Assembly (NCBI GenBank): GCA_905210415.1
Contig: CAJLWM010000003.1
Span: 7,140 to 71,139, forward strand
Source of the DNA: an uncultured Prevotellaceae bacterium
GTDB lineage: Bacteria > Bacteroidota > Bacteroidia > Bacteroidales > Muribaculaceae
DNA: 64,000 nucleotides
Direction of reading: 5' to 3'
Shown here: piece after piece, positions 45,117 through 54,237 of the stretch
Numbering within the stretch: position 1 is the stretch's first letter
How the letters are laid out: each line of letters starts with the position of its first letter
The notes under the pieces: generated by a model
The model's database searches: none
Seen by the model: only the letters and a program-made list of their open reading frames with translations
What the model was told of the DNA's origin: nothing
Position numbers and translations under genes: made by a program

Positions 45117-45183
45117 CCCCGATTCGGTCATTAGGGCTTGAATGGATTTCAGAATTATTTACTGACTAATGACCGATTTGGGG
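45117..45183. repeat. Palindromic repeat copy H, internally deleted
   Basis: Only 67 bp, yet with both family ends (CCCCGATTCGGTCATTAGGG and GACCGATTTGGGG) and flanked by TTA on both sides. The centre of the element is missing. Confidence 0.82.
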
Positions 45184-45206
45184 TTATAATCTAAAAACCG
45201 ACAATT

Positions 45207-46250
45207 ATGAAAACTGTATTCAGAAACATCGCACTAAGCGCATTAGTCGCAGCAGGAATGGTGATGACCACCTCTACAGTTTCCGCACAACCTCGCGAAA
45301 GAAACGCCCGTTCGGCAAACAAATAACGTGTCACAGAAGGCAGTGTTAGCAAACCAAAAAAGAAGAGCGGAAACGTTCCTGACAAAGTCATACGCCACGT
45401 CACAGAAAATAGCAGCAACGCGAATGCCAACCACTGGCCTAACGTGAGCAGCCCAAGCCAACTGCGAAAAGGCGAAAACGCTCGCTTTTTCACATCCGAC
45501 GACAAAAAGCGCAAAGACAAATATGATGACGACGATTACAAAAAGTACAAGAAAAAATATAAGCGCTACTATAAGGACGACGATGATGACGACGACTACA
45601 AGAAATATAAGAAGAAATACAAGCACTATTACAAGGACGATGACGATGACGACGACGACGATGATTACAAGGACAAGTACAAAAAGTATAAAAAGTACAA
45701 AGGCAACGGATATATAGTTACCCGCCCTTCGTCGTGGAAGACTCCTGTTGCTCCGCCAGCACGCACTTCGCGTCCTGCCGACTTCATCATCACGCGCCCT
45801 ACTACACACAAGGGCTACAAGCCTCTTGCTTCGGCGCCTCGCATCACCGGCATACTTGGATTGGTGTTCGGCAGTAGCTACTACAACTCCCTTGACTACT
45901 TCTACAATCGTGGTTATCAGATTGATGGATATTATGGCGACAAGGTGTACTTGCGCAACGTGAGCGAAATGGGTCTCTTCTGGCCTGATGCGATATTCAA
46001 CTATTCAAAACGTGGCTACCTTGAGAGCGCAGCGTTTCACTACTCTACCACCTACTACGACTACTCTCGATTCACCCGCCTCTACAACTCGCTATGCCGC
46101 ACCTACGGCGTGCCGGTATCACACAAAAACAAAGGCAAAGGCAAAAAGATAGAGACCATCTGGTATGGCAGCGACTATCGCGGCTACATCACCCTCACAT
46201 ATCGACACAAGGGCGGACGATACTACACCACTTTGGCTTACGCCTATTAA
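45207..46250 (+). pseudogene. Secreted protein with Lys/Tyr/Asp repeats, interrupted by a stop codon
   Basis: From the ATG at 45207 the frame encodes a signal peptide (ending VSAQ, about residue 28) and stops at a TAA (45324-45326) after 39 codons. The same frame then stays open to 46250. The interrupted product would have 347 residues. A low-complexity linker (about 105-170) repeats YKKYKKKYKxYYK blocks alternating with runs of 4-10 Asp. A globular C-terminal domain (about 175-345) is homologous to that of the gene at 52993-54237. The function is unknown. A mutated gene, assembly error or tolerated nonsense codon are the alternatives. Confidence 0.72.
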
Positions 46251-46258
46251 AACATAGC

Positions 46259-46319
46259 AAATCGGTCATTCGCGACAAAAGGAGATTTCCCCTTCATCGC
46301 AATTGACCGATTTTCTTTT
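46259..46319 (+). terminator. Terminator after the repeat protein gene
   Basis: A stem AATCGGTCA/TGACCGATT with inner pairings, followed by TTCTTTTC. Confidence 0.65.
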
Positions 46320-46509
46320 CTCCACCTGTGGCACAGTCTGCCAAGCCAGCGCCACCACGCCAAACGTGTTTGGGAACACACAACTAAGTTTTATGAATGT
46401 TTAAATATAAATGTGCCCACGCTGTGCCGATTTTTTCATTACTTTGCAAGCAAAATGTGCCGATCAACCCTCATTCCTGTGGACAATCGGCCAAACAACA
46501 TTGTCAACT

Positions 46510-47154
46510 ATGAAGAGAATCAATCTAAAGAACGCCTTGCCTATAGTGTTTGCCGGTCGTGAGGACACCGGCAGCCAAATATGGCTTCGCGATGTGGCGT
46601 TTGAAAAAGGGAAATACTATCTAATCTCTGCCGAGAGCGGTACTGGCAAATCGTCGCTCTGTAGCTATATCTACGGCTTCCGCAGCGACTATTCCGGAGC
46701 CATCACTTTCGACTACACCCACATAAGCACACTCTCCGTGAAGGATTGGTGCGACATTCGTTGCCGCCATTTGGCTTATCTGCCACAGGAATTGCGACTA
46801 TTCCCCGAACTCACAGCACTGGAAAACGTGTTGCTGAAAAACGACATCACCGGCTTCAAATCAAAAGAAGAAATTCTGCGACTGTTTGACACATTTGGCA
46901 TTGCCGACAAAACCGACAGGCTTGTGGCGCACCTTTCTATCGGGCAGCAACAGCGCGTGGCAATAATCCGCACCCTGTGCCAACCCTACGACTTCTTGGT
47001 TCTCGACGAACCGGTAAGCCACCTCGACAGCACCAACAACGCCATCGTGGCTGAGGTGGTATGCGCCGAGGCGAAAAAGCAAGGCGCCGGCATAATTGCC
47101 ACTTCGGTGGGAAACAACGTAATGATTAACATTGACGAGGAGTATAAGCTATGA
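46510..47154 (+). CDS. ABC transporter ATP-binding protein
   Basis: A 214-residue ATPase. The start at 46510 (MKRINLK) is preferred over 46411, which adds a non-homologous Cys-rich extension. Walker A is SAESGTGKSSL, the signature region is HLSIGQQQRVAII (LSxGQQQ), and Walker B is FLVLDEPVSHLD. Its stop overlaps the start of the permease gene (ATGA), so the two form one exporter of the FtsE/LolD-like size class. The substrate is unknown. Confidence 0.9.
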   Translation: MKRINLKNALPIVFAGREDTGSQIWLRDVAFEKGKYYLISAESGTGKSSLCSYIYGFRSDYSGAITFDYTHISTLSVKDWCDIRCRHLAYLPQELRLFPELTALENVLLKNDITGFKSKEEILRLFDTFGIADKTDRLVAHLSIGQQQRVAIIRTLCQPYDFLVLDEPVSHLDSTNNAIVAEVVCAEAKKQGAGIIATSVGNNVMINIDEEYKL

Positions 47155-48350
47155 AAGGATTGATGTGGAAATTGCTTCGCAAGCACGTGAGCGTGCTGCA
47201 ACTCGGCGGATTTGCCGTGGCAAACCTTATAGGACTTACTATCGTGATTCTGGCTGTGCAATTCTATCGCGACGTACGACCGATTTTCAACGACGACGAG
47301 AGTTTCATCAAGCGCGACTATCTGGTTATCACCCGCAAGGTCACTGGCATGGGGGCATTGATGGGTGGCAGTTCAGAGTTCTCGGCTGGCGCCATTCAAG
47401 ATATTGAGAATCAAGATTGGGTGAGAACTGTGGGCCGATTTCAGACCTCGGAATATAGCGTAAACGCCACCGTGGGACTCGGCTCAAGCGGACACTCTAT
47501 GCAAACGCAGTTTTTCTTCGAATCTATTCCCGATGAGTTTCTCGATGTCAGCACATCCGACTGGAAATTCGACGCCAATCGCCCCGAAGTGCCTGTGATA
47601 GTGTCGAAAGACTACCTCTCACTCTACAATTTCGGATTTGCCGCAGCCCAAGGCATGCCTAAGGTGAGCGAGGGCATGATGAGCATGATTCCGCTGCAAT
47701 TCACGCTATCGGGCAACGGACTTAGCGACGTGCTCCCCGGCCGAATTGTGGGATTTTCCAACCGACTCAACACCATCCTCGTGCCCGAATCGTTTATGCG
47801 CTGGAGCAACGAGCGCTATGGCAAGGGCGGCACCTCTGCCCCAAGTCGCTTGATAGTGGAAGTGAATACTCCCGGCGATGTGAAGATTCAGCAATATATG
47901 GACGAAAAAGGCTATGAGATAGGTGGTGACAAAATGAATAGCGGCAAAGCCAACTATTTCCTCACCGTGATTATCAGCATCGTGGTGGCTGTTGGCGTGC
48001 TCATCAGCCTGCTGTCGTTCTTCGTGCTCACCCTCAGCATCTACTTGCTGCTCCAAAAGAACACCAAGAAACTCCAAGACCTGCTGATGCTTGGCTACAG
48101 CCCAGCCGAGGTGTCGGCGCCTTACATCAAGATGGTGGTGGCAGTGAATGCAGTTGTGCTCGTGGCAAGCGTAGCACTGATGCTCGTGGGTCGCTCGTGC
48201 TACATGCATATGATACACACATTCGGCATCAGCGGCAGCCCAATCTACGTGGCAATCGCTGTGGCGATAGTGATAATGGGCGGCATCACCGCTGGCAACG
48301 TGGCTTCAATACGCAGCAAAATCAATGGTTTATGGCATCAGAAGGAGTGA
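47151..48350 (+). CDS. ABC transporter permease (FtsX/MacB-like)
   Basis: A 399-residue permease with an N-terminal helix (about 18-40), a large periplasmic domain (about 45-265) and three C-terminal helices (about 275-385). That is the FtsX-like topology of LolE/MacB-type permeases, usually involved in lipoprotein or peptide export or in mechanotransmission. The preceding gene encodes its ATPase with overlapping codons. No periplasmic adaptor or outer-membrane factor is adjacent. Confidence 0.85.
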   Translation: MKGLMWKLLRKHVSVLQLGGFAVANLIGLTIVILAVQFYRDVRPIFNDDESFIKRDYLVITRKVTGMGALMGGSSEFSAGAIQDIENQDWVRTVGRFQTSEYSVNATVGLGSSGHSMQTQFFFESIPDEFLDVSTSDWKFDANRPEVPVIVSKDYLSLYNFGFAAAQGMPKVSEGMMSMIPLQFTLSGNGLSDVLPGRIVGFSNRLNTILVPESFMRWSNERYGKGGTSAPSRLIVEVNTPGDVKIQQYMDEKGYEIGGDKMNSGKANYFLTVIISIVVAVGVLISLLSFFVLTLSIYLLLQKNTKKLQDLLMLGYSPAEVSAPYIKMVVAVNAVVLVASVALMLVGRSCYMHMIHTFGISGSPIYVAIAVAIVIMGGITAGNVASIRSKINGLWHQKE

Positions 48351-48406
48351 TGCCTACTAATTATAGTATTTTTGCCTTTTTCTCAATGATTTACAATAAT
48401 TTGTTG

Positions 48407-48414
48407 TATCTTTG
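48407..48414 (+). promoter_or_regulatory. -7 box of the DUF3298 lipoprotein gene
   Basis: TATCTTTG, 26 bases before the ATG. Confidence 0.55.
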
Positions 48415-48440
48415 AGCATAAACACCAAATAGCATATTAT

Positions 48441-49316
48441 ATGAAGACATTCCAGACCATTATTTCAGCAGCATTGTCGCTGATGCTTGTTGCCCTCATT
48501 GGCTGCAACAAGCAGAAAGGCACCGTTATCGACCACAGCGAGGGCGCTAACGGCGGCGACATCAGCAACTACACGGTGTATGAAGAATACAAAACCGCCT
48601 CTGCTTCATATCTATGCGAAGGCGACACCACTTTCGGCAAATCCACCACTGTCTATACCACCGCATCCATCTCGGTGCAATGGCCTCGCCGTTTCGGCGA
48701 CGCCAATGTGAAGGCTCTGCAAGACACCATCATTGCCCACACTTTCATCGCGCCTAAGGCTTCTATTGACAGTTGCATCATCGATTTCGTTTCTAAGCCT
48801 ATAGGCTACGGTGAATCGGTGCTCAAGCGTGTTGCCGATGTGCCTGAGCAAAGCGAAAACGTGCGCGTGTTGAGCAAAAACATCTCTGTGAAGACTGTGG
48901 GATTCTGCGAGAAATATGTGGTGTTTAAGATTGAGCAAGACCAATTCACCGGCGGCGCTCACCCTAACTATTTCGCCAACTACGTCAACTATGATCTCAA
49001 AAACAAGCGCGTACTCACCTATGCCAACATATTCAAGCAAGGTTGCGACGACGCTTTGCTTCCTATACTAAAGAATGCCCTGCTGCACAACTACTATGCC
49101 GAGACTCTCGACGAGGTGGCTGAAAAATCGGGCATCTTCATCGACGAACTCTTTGTGAGCCACAAACTTTATCTCACTGGCGACGACATAGTGTTTTTCT
49201 ACAACCCTTACGACATAGGCCCATGGGCTATAGGCACTGTAGAAATCTCTGTGCCGGTGGATGAACTCACCGACTTTATGTCGGATTACGGCAAAGCCCT
49301 ATACGGGATAAAATAA
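48441..49316 (+). CDS. DUF4163/DUF3298-type lipoprotein (RsiV-like fold)
   Basis: A 291-residue lipoprotein; the lipobox ends at ALIGC (Cys about 22). The middle and C-terminal parts match the DUF4163 plus DUF3298 arrangement, with FTGGAHPNYFANYVNYDLKNKRVLTYANIFK as the clearest block and NPYDIGPWAIG near the end. The same fold is found in the RsiV anti-sigma extracellular domain and binds lysozyme there, but no such role is shown here. It is a single gene. Confidence 0.82.
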   Translation: MKTFQTIISAALSLMLVALIGCNKQKGTVIDHSEGANGGDISNYTVYEEYKTASASYLCEGDTTFGKSTTVYTTASISVQWPRRFGDANVKALQDTIIAHTFIAPKASIDSCIIDFVSKPIGYGESVLKRVADVPEQSENVRVLSKNISVKTVGFCEKYVVFKIEQDQFTGGAHPNYFANYVNYDLKNKRVLTYANIFKQGCDDALLPILKNALLHNYYAETLDEVAEKSGIFIDELFVSHKLYLTGDDIVFFYNPYDIGPWAIGTVEISVPVDELTDFMSDYGKALYGIK

Positions 49317-49434
49317 TCCCCCACGAAAACTTGCTAATCTCCTCTCCCCACGATTTTCCCGCAACCACATCACCACGCGTGTGATGGCAATTACTTTTAA
49401 GACTAATTGTTAGACAACCAAACCCATAACACTC

Positions 49435-51798
49435 ATGAGAAACTTATTATCAATAATCGCACTCGTATTGTGCTCCATGGCGCACATCAACGCCCAAACA
49501 ATACTGGTGGATATGTTTAAGCCCACCGAAGAAAACCAGTTGCGTTGCTACAAGACTCGCGATGGCAAGCGTCTCGCTCTTGCCAACCTGCGCCTCGGCA
49601 GCGGGTTTCTTATCACCGCCCCAAGTTCTGGTCTGACAGGTAGCAACAAACCAGGCATTGCAGTCTACAACATCAAGGGAGCCTATAGCAAAATCTCTTT
49701 TGTGCTGGGTCCTGGTTTCGCCAACTCAGCATCAAATAAGTATAATGCCATCGTCACAGTCACTGGCGACGGCAAGCGTCTGCTCGACCGTGTGGTGTGG
49801 GCATACGATGCCCCAAGCTACATCACGCTCGACGTCACTGGCGTGAACGAACTGAAGTTCACCGTGCTAAAGGGCGGTCAAGATGTGGCTTTTGCCAATG
49901 TAAAGCTCTGGAAGACAGGACAAAAAGTGATTCCTGAACCAAACCCAATGAACCGCTTGCCTAAGGGCAAAATCAAACTTGTGGAGCAGCTGAAGCCTCA
50001 TTTCACTCGCCACAGTGGTTGGGTCAACACCGTTTCCACTGCAAGAATCGACGGTGGCCCAAAGAATGTGGAATCAGTAAGCATCAACAGAAAGGAGTTT
50101 AAGTCGGGTTTGGTGTTCACTGCCGACGAAGGCCTCTCTGACGAAAAAGGCTGGAGCTACTTCTGGCTCAACAAGCGATACGACAAAATCTCGTTTATCA
50201 TCGGTCCGCGCGACAACCAGAGTTCCAACGCAAGCGCATGGCTCGAAGTGAAAGCCGACAAAAAAATCATCTACGAGGGCATGGTGACTCAGAAAGACAT
50301 CGCGCAGCAGGTCGTGCTCGACGTGGCTGGCGCTGAGCAGATTTCATTTATCAGCGAGCGACGATCAAGCGATTTCCTCGGCTCTATCACCTTCGGCGTG
50401 GTAGACATCTATGCCTACCCAACAGGCTACACCGCTTCTCTGCCTACCACCGGAGCAGTCAACCTCAACAAGGACAAAATCTCAAAGTTACCTGACGTTT
50501 GCCCATTGCTATCCAACATTCGCCCGTTCTCGGTGCGTGGCATGAGCAAAGCCGACAACACAATATTCTACGGCGAATCGCAATACTACACCTTCTCAAT
50601 GGGTGGCACAAAGTATTGGGAGGGGCTGTTGCTCACCACTGGCAACACCTTGCTGAGCGACCGCATCGACTCATACGCCGAATTTGACCTCGCTGGCGAA
50701 TTTGATTGGATTAGTTTCGATGCCGGATGCTTGAGCAAAAACCACATCCTCGACGACGATGTGCTGCGCATCTATGCCGACGACAAACTGATCTTCGAGA
50801 AAATGATTCACTGCACTTGGCCTAACCAGCACTTCGAGGTACCTGTGAACAAATGCCGCACGCTGCGATTCGCTAAGCCCGGCAACGGCAAAGAGAAGCA
50901 AGTGATCATCGGTCTTGGCGACATCACCCTATATCGTGGCAAACCTGTGCCCAACGACCTTTTTGTTCACGAAGTGCCCGATTGCCCTTATGAGACCGAC
51001 CTCATCGACCTCTGCGGCCGTCCATACTTCCACTATGTGGGCCGATTCGTGAGCACTCTCACCGGATTCAATATGGACAACTGCTTCCACGACGGCAGCA
51101 GCGTGCGCTCTTGCTTCCACATGAAAGACAAGACCACTATCAACAAGGGTTTCATGCTCGAGACAAATATTCCGCTTGGTCTGGAAAATGTCACCGTGAT
51201 GGACGCCGTGTTTATGTTCCTCACCGGCGTTGGTGCAAGCGTCAGCTCGTCTGATGTATCAGCAGCCACTGGCGTATCGGCAGGGGCAAGTTTCGCGCCG
51301 CCTATCTCACTGCTTCTGTCCGACTCAAGCAATAAACAATCGTCGGCAGCGGCATTTAATCCTTTCGGCGAATACGAGACTTGCACATTCACCGTGGCTA
51401 ATATGACTGAGCACGTCGATGCTTTCGACGCCACTTTTGGTGTAACCACCGCGCCTCCAGTGAAGCTCAACGTGTTTGCCGACCAACGACTTGTGGGCGA
51501 ATATTGGCTCGACAACAAGATGCAGCCAACCACCATCACCGTGCCTATTTTCAAGTGCAAGCAACTGATGTTCTGGCTTGAATGTGGCGACGTCCGTTCG
51601 GGACAATACGTGTTCTACGACTTGAAGGTAAGCAAAGCTCCGTGCAACATACCTATACCGGAGACTTACTCACCCACAAAGCACAAGCAGACAAAAGCAA
51701 AACAAAAAGACGACGGCAAAAAGAAGAAAAAAGGGAAAGGCTCTGCCGACAAAGTAGCCAAAGCAGCTTTCGACGTGCTCAACTCCATCTTCAAATAA
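49435..51798 (+). CDS. Large secreted protein with repeated NPCBM-like domains
   Basis: A 787-residue protein with a signal peptide (about 1-20). At least three consecutive beta-rich modules (about 35-165, 190-330 and 370-500) share the pattern 'IS(F)xxG...., short strand, LDVxGxxxxxF', as in NPCBM/NEW2 carbohydrate-binding-like modules. A fourth divergent part (about 540-740) contains a Ser/Ala-rich insert. The C-terminus ends in a strongly basic stretch (KAKQKDDGKKKKKGKG). No catalytic domain is recognisable. It may bind cell-surface glycans. Low confidence on family, high on being a real gene. Confidence 0.7.
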   Translation: MRNLLSIIALVLCSMAHINAQTILVDMFKPTEENQLRCYKTRDGKRLALANLRLGSGFLITAPSSGLTGSNKPGIAVYNIKGAYSKISFVLGPGFANSASNKYNAIVTVTGDGKRLLDRVVWAYDAPSYITLDVTGVNELKFTVLKGGQDVAFANVKLWKTGQKVIPEPNPMNRLPKGKIKLVEQLKPHFTRHSGWVNTVSTARIDGGPKNVESVSINRKEFKSGLVFTADEGLSDEKGWSYFWLNKRYDKISFIIGPRDNQSSNASAWLEVKADKKIIYEGMVTQKDIAQQVVLDVAGAEQISFISERRSSDFLGSITFGVVDIYAYPTGYTASLPTTGAVNLNKDKISKLPDVCPLLSNIRPFSVRGMSKADNTIFYGESQYYTFSMGGTKYWEGLLLTTGNTLLSDRIDSYAEFDLAGEFDWISFDAGCLSKNHILDDDVLRIYADDKLIFEKMIHCTWPNQHFEVPVNKCRTLRFAKPGNGKEKQVIIGLGDITLYRGKPVPNDLFVHEVPDCPYETDLIDLCGRPYFHYVGRFVSTLTGFNMDNCFHDGSSVRSCFHMKDKTTINKGFMLETNIPLGLENVTVMDAVFMFLTGVGASVSSSDVSAATGVSAGASFAPPISLLLSDSSNKQSSAAAFNPFGEYETCTFTVANMTEHVDAFDATFGVTTAPPVKLNVFADQRLVGEYWLDNKMQPTTITVPIFKCKQLMFWLECGDVRSGQYVFYDLKVSKAPCNIPIPETYSPTKHKQTKAKQKDDGKKKKKGKGSADKVAKAAFDVLNSIFK

Positions 51799-51819
51799 CC
51801 CCAAATCACATCATAAAAA

Positions 51820-51865
51820 TAGCCCGACATAACAGAGCCTCGGCAATTGCTGTTATATCGGGCTA
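51820..51865 (+). terminator. Hairpin after the NPCBM-like gene
   Basis: A 16-bp stem TAGCCCGACATAACAG/CTGTTATATCGGGCTA with one G-T pair and no T run. Confidence 0.6.
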
Positions 51866-51874
51866 ATGATATTA

Positions 51875-52059
51875 TCCCAATTCGATCATTAGGGCTTGGC
51901 TGGATTTCGGAATTTTAGACGCGCAGATTTTGATTGATTTTTAATGAGTAATAGCAAGCTATTGCGAATTAAAAACAAGCAAAAGATGCCTTATAAAAAC
52001 CGAAAGACCCCAAGCAGTAGAAAAATCACTACATTTACGGCCTAATGACCGATTTGGGT
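51875..52059. repeat. Palindromic repeat copy I
   Basis: A 185-bp, well-preserved family member flanked by TTA on both sides (51872-51874 and 52060-52062). It lies between two converging genes. Confidence 0.9.
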
Positions 52060-52067
52060 TTACTTCC

Positions 52068-52793
52068 TTACTTCAATGTGCCTGCGTTGGCAGCGTTGAT
52101 CATCGCTTCTGAAGCATACATATACACCTCTACGCGACGGTTTTGTTGCTTGCCTGCAGCTGTAGCATTGTCTGCCACTGGATTGCTTTCGCCAAGACCT
52201 TCAATCGACTTGATTTGCTTGGTGCTTACACCCATCTGGATGAGGTAAGTAGAAACCGATTGAGCACGCTGCAACGAGAGTTCTTCATTCTTCTGCATGC
52301 TCTGCTCGGCATTGCAGCCCTTCCAGCCAGCATTGTCGGTATAACCCTTAATGGCAACGTCCATATCGGTATTTTGCTTCAACACCTCGTTGGCAAACTT
52401 AGTGAGCGATTTCTTAGCGTCGTATTGGAGAGTAGACTTGCCGCTTGCAAACAAAATGCCGCTATCAAATGTCACCTTCACGGCTTGCAAACCGTTGTTG
52501 TCGGTCACTGTTTCCACCTTTGCGTTTTCGATTGCTTCAGCTTGCGCCTTTGCCTTATCCATCTTCTTGCCGATGAGCGTACCTGCTGTAGCTCCCACTG
52601 CTGTTCCGAGCACGCCACCGATAGCAGCGCCCTTACCACCGCCAATGAGTGCACCGATGCCTGCGCCAAGAGCTGCGCCGCCACCAGTACCTACCAATGC
52701 GCCCTTTTGAGTATTATTCATTGAGCCACACGATGTAGTGGCAATCATAAGCACTGAGCAAAGTATAGCACTTAACAATTTCTTCATAGTCAC
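52068..52793 (-). CDS. OmpA-family lipoprotein with glycine zipper
   Basis: A 241-residue lipoprotein (start at 52793 or, two codons later, 52787). The lipobox region is MIATTSCGS. A glycine-zipper segment (about 33-80, GxxxG spacing) is followed by a C-terminal OmpA domain (about 105-230) with GYTDNAGWKGCN, LSLQRAQSVSTYL and GLGESNPVADN. It probably anchors the outer membrane to peptidoglycan. The stop lies only 9 bases before repeat copy I. Confidence 0.9.
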   Translation of the reverse strand: MTMKKLLSAILCSVLMIATTSCGSMNNTQKGALVGTGGGAALGAGIGALIGGGKGAAIGGVLGTAVGATAGTLIGKKMDKAKAQAEAIENAKVETVTDNNGLQAVKVTFDSGILFASGKSTLQYDAKKSLTKFANEVLKQNTDMDVAIKGYTDNAGWKGCNAEQSMQKNEELSLQRAQSVSTYLIQMGVSTKQIKSIEGLGESNPVADNATAAGKQQNRRVEVYMYASEAMINAANAGTLK

Positions 52794-52906
52794 TTAATTT
52801 ATTTTATTATTATTTGTTCAAAAAAATATTCTTCCTAATTCTCCATTTGGGCTCTCGCCTCTACCTATTTTAACAATATAGCTCCCGCTTTTGTTTAATC
52901 AAAAGA

Positions 52907-52949
52907 AGCCACGGAGCGTTTCACAGTGTGCTACTGAGCCTCCGTGGCT
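52907..52949 (-). terminator. Terminator of the Gly/Asn/Arg/Pro-repeat protein gene
   Basis: A perfect 10-bp stem AGCCACGGAG/CTCCGTGGCT; on the minus strand TTCTTTTG follows. Confidence 0.7.
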
Positions 52950-52992
52950 CATGTGTGTGCATTTTATAGTAGAAAAAATCTTATTTCACTTT

Positions 52993-54237
52993 TTAGATTC
53001 CGCCATACGACAGTGTGGTGTAGAAGCGGTTGCTGCGATAGAAATACTCCAGCGAAACAAATCCGCGGGCGTTGCCGCCATACCACGTTGAGCGTATGCC
53101 CTCATCATCCTCAATATATCTCATCGGCTGACCGTAGCGAGAGCAGAGGTCGCTATACAAGCGATTAAATCTGCCAAGGTCGTCATACGATGTTGAGTAG
53201 TGAAACTCTGCGCTCGACAGCGTGCGTCCGGTGCCATAATTAAGCATAACATCTGGCCAGAAGCAACTGAGTTCTTGAATGTTGCGCAGATACACCACGC
53301 CATCATAATAGCCGTCTATCTCATAACCACGATTAAACAGATAATCAAGCGATGTATAGTAAGCCGTACCAAATGTCAAGCCCAAAATACCGCTAATCAC
53401 AGGGGCTCTGTGCCATGGACGATAGTGTGGAGGTGGCACTGGGCGGAAAATGTGATGGCACACTGGGCGAAAACTGCGATATGGTGGTGCCACTGGTGTG
53501 TGCCACGACCCTGGGCGATGAGTGATCACGCCATGGTGGCTTGGAGGCATGTGCACATGGCCCGGACCATTAGGCCTGCCTATACCTGGGCGGAAACCAT
53601 CGTTTGGACGTCCATGGCCGTGTCCCGGACGGTAGCCATCATTCGGACGACCATTACCATTGCCCGGACGATAGCCATCGCTTGGATGACCATTACCATT
53701 GCCCGGACGGTAGCCATCGTTTGGACGACCACCACCATTGCCCGGACGGTAGCCATCATTCGGACGACCACCACCATTGCCCGGACGGTCGGCGATGTTG
53801 CCACCGGGGCGATTGTTGTTGCCCGGACGGCCACCTATATTGCCATTATTATTGTAGTTGTCTGTAGTTCGTTCGCCGAACTGACGACGAGTGCCATTTC
53901 TGCGAGCTTCCACATTAGCACGATCGCGACCACCCATATCACTTATGCCTGTGCGACCGCCATTATTATTGTTTGGCCAATGACTCACCTCGTTGCGGGT
54001 CACGCGATTATCATTGCGATTTATGCTACCCATATCGCGGCGTTCGCCTCCACGGCGCGACGACACTCCGCCTTGATTTACCGAAGAAGCGCCTCTGCGT
54101 TCTGCTATTGCCGAACGGCGTTCACTACGATTGTCGGCACGACCGCCACGCGATTGTGCCAAAGCCGATGATGCACCCATCAGCATTGCCGAAGCGAACA
54201 AAGCGCTTAATGCTATATGTAATGTAACTCGTCTCAT
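52993..54237 (-). CDS. Secreted protein with Gly/Asn/Arg/Pro 13-residue repeats
   Basis: A 414-residue exported protein (signal peptide about 1-27, ending ALAQ). Residues about 30-130 are rich in Arg/Asn/Gly. Residues about 145-220 contain five to six copies of a 13-residue repeat YRPGNGNGRPNDG, encoded by a 39-bp tandem repeat at about 53590-53800. The C-terminal 175 residues (ISGILGLTFGTAYYTSLDYL, RGYEIDGYYDGVVYLRN, FHYSTSYDD, TWYGGNARG) are clearly homologous to the protein at 45207-46250, whose linker is entirely different. Function unknown; a secreted or surface protein with a disordered linker. Confidence 0.82.
   Translation of the reverse strand: MRRVTLHIALSALFASAMLMGASSALAQSRGGRADNRSERRSAIAERRGASSVNQGGVSSRRGGERRDMGSINRNDNRVTRNEVSHWPNNNNGGRTGISDMGGRDRANVEARRNGTRRQFGERTTDNYNNNGNIGGRPGNNNRPGGNIADRPGNGGGRPNDGYRPGNGGGRPNDGYRPGNGNGHPSDGYRPGNGNGRPNDGYRPGHGHGRPNDGFRPGIGRPNGPGHVHMPPSHHGVITHRPGSWHTPVAPPYRSFRPVCHHIFRPVPPPHYRPWHRAPVISGILGLTFGTAYYTSLDYLFNRGYEIDGYYDGVVYLRNIQELSCFWPDVMLNYGTGRTLSSAEFHYSTSYDDLGRFNRLYSDLCSRYGQPMRYIEDDEGIRSTWYGGNARGFVSLEYFYRSNRFYTTLSYGGI
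53590..53800 (-). repeat. Coding 39-bp tandem repeat
   Basis: Five to six imperfect 39-bp units inside the gene at 52993-54237, each encoding a YRPGNG(N/G)GRPNDG-type unit. Variation is mainly silent or N/G, H/R exchange, so the units expand and contract within the frame. Confidence 0.8.

Noticed and set aside
53590-53800. Regularly spaced repeats resembling a CRISPR array
   Set aside because: Units are contiguous 39-bp coding repeats with no unique spacers, and there are no cas genes.
53200-54171. A 323-codon plus-strand frame rich in Thr, Ile and Ala
   Set aside because: It is the mirror of the 39-bp coding repeat in the minus-strand secreted protein; the repetitive composition explains its openness.
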